From NCBI GenBank assembly GCA_020634795.1, contig JACKAZ010000002.1, positions 124,001 to 188,000 on the forward strand: a stretch of 64,000 nucleotides of DNA, read 5' to 3'. The stretch is from Ardenticatenales bacterium (GTDB lineage Bacteria; Chloroflexota; Anaerolineae; Ardenticatenales; Ardenticatenaceae). The position numbers were made by a program, and so were the translations under genes. Below are positions 1 through 8,397 of this stretch, one piece after another; the stretch's first letter is position 1; each line of letters opens with the position of its first letter. The notes under the pieces are model-generated. The model made no database searches, had not been told where the DNA came from, and saw only the letters and a program-made list of their open reading frames with translations.

Positions 1-32
1 GCTTGTCTCTCACTGCTCGGATAGGCTTCGGA

Positions 33-140
33 GGCGCTACGGGCGGAGCATGAACGTAGCGCCTGCGATCTGTGGGTGTAAGGCCTAGCCAAGCATCGAA
101 AGATCAAGGGAACGGCTAGGCTCCCATGCCCCATGCACCA
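33..140. repeat. Composite dispersed intergenic repeat, copy 1
   Basis: The segment opens with a perfect 9-bp inverted repeat (GGCGCTACG at 33-41, CGTAGCGCC at 55-63) whose loop contains GGAGCATGAA. It continues through a GTG-rich stretch and ends with the block ATCAAGGGAA..GCTAGGCTCCCATG followed by short CCATGCA-type units. The same order of blocks recurs at 22393-22540, so this is a dispersed element rather than a one-off terminator. It lies just downstream of the aspS stop codon and may also act as a 3' hairpin for that gene. No coding capacity is seen. Confidence 0.7.
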
Positions 141-152
141 CGCTCAAACGCT

Positions 153-1940
153 TCAACGCTTAACCGCTTTACCCGCAAGGGCGATGTGGAGATCGGCGAG
201 CTGCTGCTCGTCGACGTGGCTGGGTGCGGCGGTCATCAGGTCGGTGCCTGCGGCGGTCTTCGGGAAGGCGATCACCTCGCGGATGTTCGGCTCGCCCGCG
301 TAGAGCATCACGACACGGTCGATCCCCCACGCTATACCGCCGTGCGGGGGCGCGCCATATTCAAACGCTTCCAGCATGTGGCCGAACTGTGTCTGCTGAT
401 GGGTGTCGTCGATGTTGAGCAGATCGAACATCTTGCGTTGTACCTCGCGATTGTGGATTCGGATCGAACCCCCAGCCAATTCCCATCCGTTGGCCACCAA
501 ATCATAGGCTTTGGCCCGCACCGCACCCGGATCGCTCGTCATTTTCTCCAAATCCTCATCCTGCGGCGAGGTAAAGGGGTGGTGCATCGCGTCCCAACGG
601 GCTTGCTCCTCGTTCCACTCCACCAGCGGGAAGTTGAGGATCCACGCATAGGCGAAGACCTCTGGGTCGCGCAGCCCCAGCCGCTCGCCCAACTCCAACC
701 GCAGCCGCCCCAGCACCGCCGAGACTGTCTCGAAGCGGTCGGCCCCGAAGAGCAGCAGGTCGCCGCCTTCCGCACCACTGGCGTCCAAGATGGCGCGGCT
801 TTCTTCGTCGGAGAGGAACTTGCTGATGCCGCCGCTCAACGTGGCGGTGGTGGCGTCATCCACCTTGGCCCACGCCAGCCCCTTCGCGCCAAGATCTTTG
901 GCGATCGCCTCCAACTCGTCGATCTGCTTGCGCGAATAATCGGCTAGGCCCGGGCCGACCAGCAGCTTGACCACGCCGCCTTCGGCCAACGCACCGCTGA
1001 AAACACGGAAGGTCGAATGGGCGACGATTTCGCTGAGATCGACCAACGCCATCTCAAAACGCAGGTCGGGTTTGTCCGAGCCGTAGCGTGCCATCGCCTC
1101 GTCGTAGCTGAGGCGGGGGAAGGGCGTTTGCAAGAAGCGTTTCTCCGGCATCACCTCGTGGACCAAGTCGATAGTCAGTTGCTCGTTCAGCGCCAAGATA
1201 TCCTCGGTATCGACGAAGCTCATCTCGAGGTCGAGTTGCGTGAACTCAGGCTGCCGGTCGCCGCGCAGATCTTCGTCACGGAAGCAGCGGGCAATCTGAA
1301 AATAGCGATCCATCCCACTGACCATCAGCAACTGCTTGAGCTGCTGCGGCGATTGGGGCAGCGCGTAAAAGCGGCTGGGGTGGAGCCGACTGGGAACCAA
1401 GAAGTCGCGCGCCCCTTCGGGCGTCGATTTGATGAGGATCGGCGTCTCGATCTCGACGAAGTTCTGCTCGTCCAGCCAGCGGCGGATGAAGGCCACCACC
1501 TTGTGGCGCAGCACCATGTTCTGTTGCAGGCGGGCGCGGCGCAGGTCTAGGTAGCGGTACTTCAGCCGCAGTTCTTCGCTGACCGGCGCTTCATCGTTGA
1601 GTGTGAAGGGCGGGGTACGGGCCGGATTCAGCACCTTCGCCTCGTCGACCAACAGCTCAATCGCGCCCGTGTCGAGCGTCTCGTTGGTCATATCGTCGGG
1701 CCGCTTCCTGACCGTCCCTTTTACCTGTACCACATATTCGCCGCGCAACGATTCGCCGACCGCGTGTGCCGCCGCTGAGTGATCCGGATTGAAGACCGCT
1801 TGGGTCACGCCGTACCGGTCGCGGATATCCACAAAAATCAGATTGCCATGATCGCGGCGACGGTTGACCCAGCCCGCCAACACGACCGATTCCCCCTCAT
1901 TCTCGGCGCGCAGTTCCCCCGCCGTATGTGTCCGTAACAT
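153..1940 (-). CDS. aspS: Aspartyl-tRNA synthetase
   Basis: This enzyme charges tRNA(Asp) with aspartate in the cytoplasm. The 595-residue product has the usual bacterial-type length. An N-terminal OB-fold anticodon-binding domain (about residues 1-110, including GWVNRRRDHG) is followed by the class II catalytic core with motif 2 (FRDEDLRGDRQPEFTQLD). A GAD-type insertion lies around residues 290-420, and motif 3 (GIAWGIDRVVMLYAG) is near the C-terminus. The ATG at 1940 is chosen because MLRTHTAGEL matches the family N-terminus; the frame stays open upstream but that extension is low in family similarity. The gene is monocistronic here. Its 5' region carries no T-box sequence, unlike pheS in the same window. 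Confidence 0.96.
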   Translation of the reverse strand: MLRTHTAGELRAENEGESVVLAGWVNRRRDHGNLIFVDIRDRYGVTQAVFNPDHSAAAHAVGESLRGEYVVQVKGTVRKRPDDMTNETLDTGAIELLVDEAKVLNPARTPPFTLNDEAPVSEELRLKYRYLDLRRARLQQNMVLRHKVVAFIRRWLDEQNFVEIETPILIKSTPEGARDFLVPSRLHPSRFYALPQSPQQLKQLLMVSGMDRYFQIARCFRDEDLRGDRQPEFTQLDLEMSFVDTEDILALNEQLTIDLVHEVMPEKRFLQTPFPRLSYDEAMARYGSDKPDLRFEMALVDLSEIVAHSTFRVFSGALAEGGVVKLLVGPGLADYSRKQIDELEAIAKDLGAKGLAWAKVDDATTATLSGGISKFLSDEESRAILDASGAEGGDLLLFGADRFETVSAVLGRLRLELGERLGLRDPEVFAYAWILNFPLVEWNEEQARWDAMHHPFTSPQDEDLEKMTSDPGAVRAKAYDLVANGWELAGGSIRIHNREVQRKMFDLLNIDDTHQQTQFGHMLEAFEYGAPPHGGIAWGIDRVVMLYAGEPNIREVIAFPKTAAGTDLMTAAPSHVDEQQLADLHIALAGKAVKR

Positions 1941-2225
1941 ATCGATCCCTTTTTCCTTCACCCTTTTGGCATAAAAAAGCCCCGCGATGGCCGATATCGG
2001 GACGGCTTGCGCCGCCTTTGACCCGTGCGGAGCGCACTTTGTTGCGTAACGCGTCAGTGTATCACGAAGCTTTGCGATTCCCAAGTCTGCCGAAGAGCGC
2101 TCGATGGCAAACCGCCGTAAATTGTCCTTGATTCACGAGACACTTCCCCGCGCCCCCCCTATTGCCCACTCCACTCTCCTCCACCGGCAGCCACCTTTTA
2201 CCACCCCTCCCGCGAAGAGTAGCTA
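1941..2225. other. Intergenic region between divergent aspS and Yip1-like gene
   Basis: This stretch must hold the aspS promoter on the minus strand. I see no convincing ORF, tRNA or riboswitch. The plus-strand promoter of the next gene begins at 2226. Confidence 0.5.
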
Positions 2226-2254
2226 TTGACGACAAAGCAAAGCTGATTTACAAT
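2226..2254 (+). promoter_or_regulatory. Sigma70-type promoter of the Yip1-like gene
   Basis: TTGACG at 2226-2231 and TACAAT at 2249-2254 are separated by exactly 17 bases. Transcription would start near 2261 and leave a leader of about 40 bases before the ATG at 2304. It is one of the clearest canonical promoters in the window. Confidence 0.7.
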
Positions 2255-2303
2255 AGATTTGCAATTTTTGGTAAACGACTCGTCACAAACAGAGGAGAAG
2301 CTG

Positions 2304-2792
2304 ATGATCGAACGTGTCACACGAGCGGTAAAGGCGGACGCATCGCTGTATGAAGAGGTAGAGCGCAACCCAGCATTGACCACTGAAGCCTATACCATCG
2401 TGGGTATCGTGGCGCTGGTTGCCGCCGTTTTAGGGCTGACCGGTGGAATCAGCGGGGCCATCGCATCCGCCATTGGGGTGGTGGTGTCGTATTTGCTCTG
2501 GACCTTCGTCACCTACTTCGTCGGTACCAATCTTTTTGACGGGAAGGCCAATTGGCAGGAAATGCAACGCACCATCGCCTATGCATTGGTGCCGAGTGTT
2601 CTTGGTGGCTTCGCTGGTATTCCCCTGATTGGCTGGCTCATTGCCATCGTCGGATCGCTCTGGACGCTCTATCTGGTTTACGTGGCGATCCGTCAGGGGC
2701 TTGATCTGGATAGCAACAAAGCGATCCTCACAGGGGTCATTTCTTGGATCGCGATCTTCGTCGTGAACCTGTTGCTTCAAGTGATCTTCTAG
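2304..2792 (+). CDS. Yip1-domain membrane protein
   Basis: A 162-residue integral membrane protein. After a short cytoplasmic segment (MIERVTRAVKAD, then VERNP) there are about four to five hydrophobic helices rich in Gly, Ala, Val and Ile, a layout matching the bacterial Yip1/YIF1-like family, whose function is not well defined. The ATG at 2304 is preferred over an upstream in-frame start because AGAGGAG lies at 2291-2297, at proper distance, and the upstream codons overlap the promoter. A strong hairpin terminator follows the stop. Membrane location is clear; the family name is less certain. Confidence 0.75.
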   Translation: MIERVTRAVKADASLYEEVERNPALTTEAYTIVGIVALVAAVLGLTGGISGAIASAIGVVVSYLLWTFVTYFVGTNLFDGKANWQEMQRTIAYALVPSVLGGFAGIPLIGWLIAIVGSLWTLYLVYVAIRQGLDLDSNKAILTGVISWIAIFVVNLLLQVIF

Positions 2793-2810
2793 CGCCTTCT
2801 GACCCCCTTG

Positions 2811-2837
2811 GCCCCGCCCTGCGCGGGGCTTTTGTTT
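2811..2837 (+). terminator. Rho-independent terminator after the Yip1-like gene
   Basis: GCCCCGC (2811-2817) pairs with GCGGGGC (2823-2829) across a 5-base loop and is followed by TTTTGTTT. It starts 19 bases after the stop codon. Confidence 0.85.
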
Positions 2838-2905
2838 GGATGGCCATCACGGATAGAATCGCCGCTGCTGTTCCGCCGCGTAGTGACCCCCGAAAGAAAC
2901 AACGG

Positions 2906-3814
2906 ATGACCCTCGAATATACAACGTGCAACCTCTGTGGTGCCGACGAGACGACGCTGCTTTTCCCCGCTACCCTCGACGCCACGCAACGGGATTACGG
3001 GGCTTATCGTTGTACCAACTTTGGCTATGGCAAGCACCACACCATCGTCCGCTGCAACCGCTGCGGCTTGGTCTACGCCAATCCGCGGGTGCCACATGAT
3101 GAGTTGGTGGAAGAATACGAAGAGGTCGTCGATCCGCTCTACGAGCAAGAGCGTGAAGGGCGCGTCCTCACCTTCCATCGCCACCTCGAACCGATCGAAG
3201 CGATGGTAGACAATCACCGGGGTAAGCGCATTCTCGACGTCGGCGCGTACACCGGCGTCTTTGTCGAAATCGCCCTGTCGCGCGGCTGGGATGCCGCAGG
3301 CACCGAACTTTCCGAATGGGCCGCCCAAGTCGGACGTGAACGGGGCCTCGATATCCGCACCGGCACGTTGGAAGAAGCCGCCTTCCCCGACAACAGTTTC
3401 GACGTGACCACCTCGTGGGACGTGGTCGAACATCTCAACGACCCCAAATCCCATCTCCAAGAGATTCACCGTGTCCTAAAAGCCGACGGCCTGATCGCGG
3501 TCCACACCATCGACATCGACGCCCCCTTCGCCAAGCTGATGGGCAAACGCTGGCCCTGGCTGATGGAGATGCACGTCGTTTACTTCTCGCGTCGCACCCT
3601 CGCCGCGATGCTGGACGCGGTCGGCTTCGAAGTGGTTGCCGCCAGCGCCGAAGGCCGCTACCAGCGGCTCAGTTACCTCGCCTCCCGCGCGGGCGCACTC
3701 CATCCCACGCTGGGCCGTGCCGCCGTCGCCGCCACCGAACGACTCGGCCTCGCCCAACGGGCCATCCCCCTCAACTTCGGCGACCTCGTCACCACCTACG
3801 CGCGGAAACGTTGA
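2906..3814 (+). CDS. Class I SAM-dependent methyltransferase with N-terminal zinc-ribbon-like motif
   Basis: A 302-residue protein. The N-terminus has CNLCG and, about 40 residues later, CNRCG, forming a CxxC...CxxC metal-binding pair. The Rossmann methyltransferase core follows, with motif I ILDVGAYTGVF, an acidic residue after the second strand (GTELSEWA) and TSWDVVEHLNDP as the motif typical of Methyltransf_11/23 proteins. Such zinc-headed methyltransferases often act on sugars or natural products, but the substrate here cannot be read from sequence. The ATG at 2906 is chosen because MTLEYTTCNLCG is the family-like start; the frame is open upstream through the terminator. No operon partner is evident. 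Confidence 0.85.
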   Translation: MTLEYTTCNLCGADETTLLFPATLDATQRDYGAYRCTNFGYGKHHTIVRCNRCGLVYANPRVPHDELVEEYEEVVDPLYEQEREGRVLTFHRHLEPIEAMVDNHRGKRILDVGAYTGVFVEIALSRGWDAAGTELSEWAAQVGRERGLDIRTGTLEEAAFPDNSFDVTTSWDVVEHLNDPKSHLQEIHRVLKADGLIAVHTIDIDAPFAKLMGKRWPWLMEMHVVYFSRRTLAAMLDAVGFEVVAASAEGRYQRLSYLASRAGALHPTLGRAAVAATERLGLAQRAIPLNFGDLVTTYARKR

Positions 3815-3826
3815 CCGGCAACGCAC

Positions 3827-3966
3827 AACGCAGAGCGCACAGCAGGCAACGCAGAGCAGGTAACGCAGAGCAGGCAACGCAGAGCAGGCCACGCAGAGCA
3901 GGCAACGCAGAGCAACGCCCAACTCATAAAACTCATAAAACTCATAAAACTCATAAAACTCGCCAA
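3827..3966. repeat. Two adjoining short tandem repeat arrays (14-mer, then 9-mer)
   Basis: The first block repeats AACGCAGAGCAGGC (about six imperfect copies, 14-base period). It passes directly into four exact copies of a 9-base unit, AACTCATAA, then degenerate copies and a run of C. There are no spacers of unique sequence, so it is not CRISPR. The 9-mer recurs at about 39117-39178 and, reverse-complemented, at 49741-49797. Confidence 0.85.
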
Positions 3967-4046
3967 ACTCCCCCCCCCCCCGTTTCCCAAATTCACCCCC
4001 TGGCTCTATCATTGGGCGGTAGTAATCACGATCCAACGGGACGACC

Positions 4047-5111
4047 ATGAGCGGTAATGCGGAGCAGATTCGCCTCTCCAAACTGTCGAGTTGCGCGGGT
4101 TGAGCGAGTAAAATGGGGCCAGGGGACCTGGCTCAAGTGTTGGGGCCGCTTCAAGCCTTCTGGAGCGATGTTCACGATCCTGCCTTGCTGGTCGGCATGG
4201 TGGGCGCGCCGGACGATGGCGCCGTCTACCGCGTCAGCGACGAGGTTGCGCTGATCCAGAGCGTCGACTTTTTCACGCCGATCGTCGATGATGCGCGGGA
4301 TTACGGCGCGATTGCGGCGGCCAACGCGCTGAGTGATATCTACGCGATGGGCGGTGAGCCGCTCTTCGCGCTCAACATCGGCGCCTTCCCCGATAACTTG
4401 CCGCGCTCGATCATCAGCGAGATTTTCTTGGGGGCTGCCGAAGTGGTGCGTGACGCAGGCGCGGTGGTGGCGGGCGGACATACGGTCGTGGATCGTGAAC
4501 CGAAGTTCGGCTTGGTGGTGACGGGCCGTGTCCACCCCGATCACCTCACCCCGATGACGGGCGCACAGCCCGGCGACCTGTTGCTGCTGACCAAGCCGTT
4601 GGGCAGCGGCATCATCGCCACCGCTGCACGCAACGACGCGCTGCGCGACGCCAACCACCTTGCTGAGGCCGTCGCGTCCATGCGCCGCCTGAACCGTGGC
4701 GCGGCGCGGGCGATGCAAGGGATCGCCACGGCGGTGACCGATGTGACCGGCTTTGGGCTGCTCGGCCATGCCAGTGAAATGGCGGCGGCCAGCGATGTGG
4801 CCTTTACCTTGGTAGCGCCGCGCTTGCCGCTGTTGAGCGGCGTGATTGACTATGCCCACGCGGGGCAAATCGCGGGGGGCCTGCATCGCAACCGCGATCA
4901 TTTCCGTGCAGTGCGGGTGGATGCCAACGTCTCGGCGCCGTTGGCCGACGTGGCGTGGGATCCCCAGACCAGCGGCGGCCTGCTGATCGCGCTGCCGTCC
5001 GCGCAGTTGGGGGCGTTCACCCAAAGGTTGGTCGATAGGGGCGAAAGTGCCGAACTCATCGGCCATGTCTCCCGTGGCTCGGGGGTTCGATTGGTCAACG
5101 CCGTATCCTAA
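4047..5111 (+). CDS. selD: Selenide, water dikinase, itself a selenoprotein (UGA = Sec19)
   Basis: SelD makes selenophosphate from selenide and ATP, the selenium donor for selenocysteine and selenouridine. The open frame from 4113 lacks the N-terminal active-site segment. Reading the TGA at 4101-4103 as selenocysteine restores MSGNAEQIRLSKLSSCAG-U-ASK-MGPGDLAQVL from the ATG at 4047. This puts Sec at the catalytic Cys/Sec position (E. coli Cys17) and Lys22 at the conserved lysine, and gives a normal 354-residue length. GGHTVVDREPKFGLVVTG and WDPQTSGGLL are clear family motifs. A hairpin follows the UGA at bacterial-SECIS distance. The SD before ATG 4047 is weak. No selA, selB or tRNA-Sec lies in the window. 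Confidence 0.92.
4101..4136 (+). promoter_or_regulatory. Candidate bacterial SECIS element in selD
   Basis: The UGA at 4101-4103 is followed by a stem pairing 4116-4123 with 4127-4134; GCCAGG/CCTGGC is its perfect core, and one G-U and one G-C pair extend it. The apical loop is GGA (4124-4126), about 20 nt after the UGA. Known bacterial SECIS hairpins place a guanine-containing loop roughly 16-37 nt downstream of the UGA. The hairpin lies inside the coding sequence, as expected for bacteria. Confidence 0.7.
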
Positions 5112-5199
5112 ACGGGCAATCGGGGTTAAAAAGAGCCGAGATGATGCGCCGCCGAGCGTGTCTCGCAAGCGTAGAACCAAATGGCTAAGGGAAGTGACA

Positions 5200-6477
5200 A
5201 TGAGTACGAGCAATGGCGCGTTGCCGCGAATCGTCGTGACGGGGTTGGGGGCCGTGACGCCCCTCGGACTGGATGTGGAGAGTACGTGGCAGGGGTTGCT
5301 GGCGGGCAAGCGGGTTGTCGACCGCATCACCAAATTCGATGCGACCGATTTCCTCACCCAAATCGGCGCGGAAATCACCGATTTCGACTTCGGCCCCTAC
5401 GAGGAATGGCTATCGCCCAAAGAGGCGCGTCGCTCGGACCCCAACATGCTCTACGCCGTGGCCGCGACCGCGCAGGCGATGGAGCACGCGGCCATCCGCG
5501 TCCAATCCAATGAAGAGGGGGACCGCTACGGGAACATTTTCGGCACCGGCATCGGGGGGCTGCAAACGATTTACGATTCCCATCTTACCCTGATAGAAAA
5601 AGGGCCGCGCCGTGTCAGCCCCTTCACGGCCACCAACATGCTGCCCAACATGGCCTCCGGATTGGTCGGTATCGCCTTCAACCTCCGGGCGATCTCCTAC
5701 GCGCTGGTTTCGGCCTGCGCTACCGGCTCTCATGTCATCGGCGAATGTTACGAAGTGCTACGGCGCGGCGATGCCGACCTGATGATCGCAGGCGGTACGG
5801 AAGCGCCCTTCACCCCCTTCGGCATGGCCGCCTTCCACCGCACCACCGCCATGACCCAGCGTAACGACGATCCGGGCCACGCTTCGCGCCCCTTTGACCG
5901 GGACCGCGACGGCTTCGTCATCAGCGAAGGGAGCGCGGTGTTGGTGATGGAGACGCTGGACCATGCGCAGGCACGCGGCGCGACGATTCTGGCCGAGGTG
6001 ATCGGCTATGGCGCGACGACGGACGCTCACCACGTCTCTACCCCACCGGAGGGGGGCGAAGGGGCGGCCCGCGCCATGAAACAGGCGCTCCGCAAAGCGG
6101 GCTTGGACCCCACGCAGATCGACTACATCAACGCCCACGGTACCTCCACGCCGATCAACGACCGCGAAGAAACAGCGGCCATCAAAGCGGCGTTCGGCGA
6201 GGTGGCCTACGACATCCCCGTCTCCAGCACCAAATCCATGAGCGGTCACCTGTTGGGGGCTGCGGGCACGTTGGAAGCGGTCGCGGTCGTGAAGAGTCTG
6301 CTCGAGCAGCGCATCCACGGCACGCTGAATCTGGAGAACCCCGACCTCGAGAACGGCTGCGATCTCGATTATGTGGCCGATGGCCCACGCGATATCCCGC
6401 TGACCTACGTCATGTCCAACAGTTTTGGCTTTGGCGGTCACAACGCGTCGGTCATCTTCAAGCGGTGGGAAGGGTAG
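5200..6477 (+). CDS. fabF: Beta-ketoacyl-ACP synthase II
   Basis: This condensing enzyme elongates acyl-ACP with malonyl-ACP in fatty acid synthesis. The 425-residue product carries the Cys-His-His triad: Cys173 in SACATGSH, His313 in NAHGTSTPIND and His350 in SMSGHLLGAAG. The C-terminal NSFGFGGHNAS motif is also present. The ATG at 5200 is selected because AAGGGA lies at 5188-5193 and MSTSNGALPRIVVTGLG matches the KAS II N-terminus; the frame continues upstream into selD. It sits between selD and rnc. The fabF-rnc order without acpP is unusual, since acpP-fabF-rnc is the common bacterial arrangement. Confidence 0.95.
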   Translation: MSTSNGALPRIVVTGLGAVTPLGLDVESTWQGLLAGKRVVDRITKFDATDFLTQIGAEITDFDFGPYEEWLSPKEARRSDPNMLYAVAATAQAMEHAAIRVQSNEEGDRYGNIFGTGIGGLQTIYDSHLTLIEKGPRRVSPFTATNMLPNMASGLVGIAFNLRAISYALVSACATGSHVIGECYEVLRRGDADLMIAGGTEAPFTPFGMAAFHRTTAMTQRNDDPGHASRPFDRDRDGFVISEGSAVLVMETLDHAQARGATILAEVIGYGATTDAHHVSTPPEGGEGAARAMKQALRKAGLDPTQIDYINAHGTSTPINDREETAAIKAAFGEVAYDIPVSSTKSMSGHLLGAAGTLEAVAVVKSLLEQRIHGTLNLENPDLENGCDLDYVADGPRDIPLTYVMSNSFGFGGHNASVIFKRWEG

Positions 6478-6710
6478 GGGCTGATGGATGGAAGGAATGA
6501 TGATCCCATTCGCCATTGGCCAATCCATGGGTGGCTGTACGGGGATGAAGGTGTAGGCCCTTGCCAAACAAGGCAATGGCAAGGGGTCTCTTCTGCTATG
6601 CACCAGGCACCGTTCGCTGATCAACGCTCCGTTAGACAGACCCCTCTCTCGCCGTTCTCCATGCGCCATGCCCCCTCCCCCACCCTCGTTAAGGGTGGCG
6701 GGCGCTTCCG
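6478..6710. repeat. Mosaic intergenic spacer between fabF and rnc
   Basis: No gene is seen. The 3' half shares a segment with the spacer before pheS: AACGCTCCGTTA followed by ACA.ACC, then C-rich text and TTCTCCAT. The stretch GCGCCATGCCCC belongs to the CCATGCN family of short repeats. GCCCTTGCCAAACAAGGCAATGG (about 6559-6581) can fold into a small hairpin. Confidence 0.55.
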
Positions 6711-7406
6711 ATGAGCTTGCTTTCCGACGCGCAGGCAACGGCGCAGATCAACTTCAACGATGAGTTGTTGCTGCTGCGTGCCCTGACCCACCGTTCCTAT
6801 CTGAACGAGGTGGATGACCACCCCGTCACGCACAACGAGCGGCTCGAATTTCTGGGGGATGCCGTCATCGACTTCATCGTTGGGGAACATCTCTTCGAGA
6901 CGCTGCCCCAGCGTCGTGAAGGGGAACTTTCCGCGCTGCGCGCCGCCTTGGTGCGCACCGAAGCGTTGGCGACCTTCGCGCAGCAGATTTCGCTGGGGGA
7001 TTTCGTGCTGATGGGCCGAGGCGAAGAAAGCTCGGGGGGTCGCAGCCGCGCCTCGTTGTTGGCCGATGTCTTCGAAGCGGTCGTCGCCGCGCTCTACCTT
7101 GATCAGGGCATGGAGGCGGCGCGACGCTGGGTGACGGCCTTTGTCGCCCCGATGGTACAGACCCTGGTCAACGAGGGGGGCAGCAAAGATGCGAAGAGTC
7201 TGCTGCAAGAGATCATACAGGCCGAAACGGCCATCACCCCGATTTACGAAGTGGTCACAGTTGAGGGGCCGGACCACGAACGGATCTTCACCACGCACGT
7301 CTTGATCGACGGCGAAGTGCGCGGCGTCGGCCGTGGTCGATCCAAGCAATTGGCCGCGCAAGCCGCTGCCCAAGCCGCGCTCGACGCGATGAACCCCCAC
7401 CGTTAG
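6711..7406 (+). CDS. rnc: Ribonuclease III
   Basis: A double-strand-specific endoribonuclease acting in rRNA and mRNA processing. The 231-residue product has an N-terminal RNase III domain with the signature NERLEFLGD (residues 42-50). Glu46 and Asp50 fall in the signature, and the second acidic pair is Asp119/Glu122 (LADVFEAVVAAL). A C-terminal dsRBD (about 155-230, ending RSKQLAAQAAAQAALDAM) follows. Length is typical. It starts with ATG and has no strong SD. Downstream of fabF, it keeps the common fabF-rnc linkage. Confidence 0.95.
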   Translation: MSLLSDAQATAQINFNDELLLLRALTHRSYLNEVDDHPVTHNERLEFLGDAVIDFIVGEHLFETLPQRREGELSALRAALVRTEALATFAQQISLGDFVLMGRGEESSGGRSRASLLADVFEAVVAALYLDQGMEAARRWVTAFVAPMVQTLVNEGGSKDAKSLLQEIIQAETAITPIYEVVTVEGPDHERIFTTHVLIDGEVRGVGRGRSKQLAAQAAAQAALDAMNPHR

Positions 7407-7530
7407 CGCCGCGCAAGCCGCCGTTCAGCGCCGTGCACCCGCCTTGCTGTCCGCCACGTCGCACCCTCTCCGCGAAAACCGCCACTCTTCGACGTTCATT
7501 CCCTAACTTCCACCCACGCAGGAAATCGCC

Positions 7531-8397
7531 ATGACCGCCGACCGTCGTCCGCGTCTGCTCATCACCGGTGGGGCGGGGCTGCTGGGCCGCGCCTTGCTCG
7601 CTACCCTGCCCCCCCATGTCGATTGCCACGCCACCCAACATCGCACGCCGGTGCGCGGGGCCACGGCTCACCCCATCGACTTGGCCGAGCCAGCCGCCGT
7701 GCAACAGCTTTGGCAAACGCTGCGCCCCAACGTGGTGATCCACACCGCCTACCGCGCCCAAAGTGCCGAGCGGGATCTCTGGCGGGCCACGCTGAACGTG
7801 GTGGCGGCGACGCGGCAAATTGGGGCGCAGCTCATCCATTTGAGCAGCGATATGGTCTTCGACGGGCAGCGTGGCCCGTATGATGAGGCGGCCGCACCCC
7901 ATCCGGTCAACGACTACGGGCGCTACAAGGCGCGGCTGGAAAGCCATGTTCAGGCCGAACTACCCCATGCCGCCATCATCCGCACGTCGCTGCTCACCCA
8001 GTTCGATCCGCTCGACGAACGGAGCGCGTGGGTCGCCGACAGCCTGCGGCAGGGCACGCCCCTGACGCTCTTCGTCGATGAGCTGCGCATGCCCCTGTCG
8101 CCGGTAGACTTGGCCCAGCAACTGTGGGAGATCGTGGCCCTGCCACGCGAAGCGCAGGCGGGCATCTGGCATCTGGTCGGGGCCGAGCTGATCAACCGTT
8201 ACGCGCTCGGTCTGCTGATCGCCGCCCAGCAGCGGCTCGATCCGCGCGGCATCACGCCTGCGTGGGCCGCCGATCATCCTGCCCCCCGCCCGCGCGTTTT
8301 GCATCTGCTCTCGGATCGCACCGCCCAACTCCGCCATTCGCCGCGCCCCATCAGCGCGGTCGCCACCGCCGGAGGCCGCGCCATGCCCGTGGGGTAA
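7531..8397 (+). CDS. RmlD-like NAD(P)-dependent sugar-nucleotide reductase
   Basis: A 288-residue extended short-chain dehydrogenase of the dTDP-4-dehydrorhamnose reductase (RmlD) type. The N-terminal nucleotide-binding motif is LLITGGAGLLGRALL, SSDMVFDG is the family segment with the catalytic Ser/Thr, and YGRYKARLE carries the Tyr-x-x-x-Lys pair. No other rhamnose genes (rmlA, B, C) are near, so the substrate is uncertain; RmlD-superfamily members also include the MAT2B type. AGGAAA at 7520-7525 supports the ATG at 7531. The 3' end overlaps the likely start of the following nuclease gene (ATG 8383). Confidence 0.8.
   Translation: MTADRRPRLLITGGAGLLGRALLATLPPHVDCHATQHRTPVRGATAHPIDLAEPAAVQQLWQTLRPNVVIHTAYRAQSAERDLWRATLNVVAATRQIGAQLIHLSSDMVFDGQRGPYDEAAAPHPVNDYGRYKARLESHVQAELPHAAIIRTSLLTQFDPLDERSAWVADSLRQGTPLTLFVDELRMPLSPVDLAQQLWEIVALPREAQAGIWHLVGAELINRYALGLLIAAQQRLDPRGITPAWAADHPAPRPRVLHLLSDRTAQLRHSPRPISAVATAGGRAMPVG

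Noticed and set aside
1941..2225. T-box upstream of aspS
   Set aside because: No GGGTGG-type T-box or attenuator on the minus strand, unlike the pheS leader.
3827..3966. CRISPR-like periodic array
   Set aside because: Units of 14 and 9 bases repeat directly with no unique spacers and no cas genes nearby.
4026..5378. 450-codon open frame on the minus strand across selD
   Set aside because: It is antisense to a well-conserved selD, has Arg/His-rich composition and matches no family; a GC-rich shadow.
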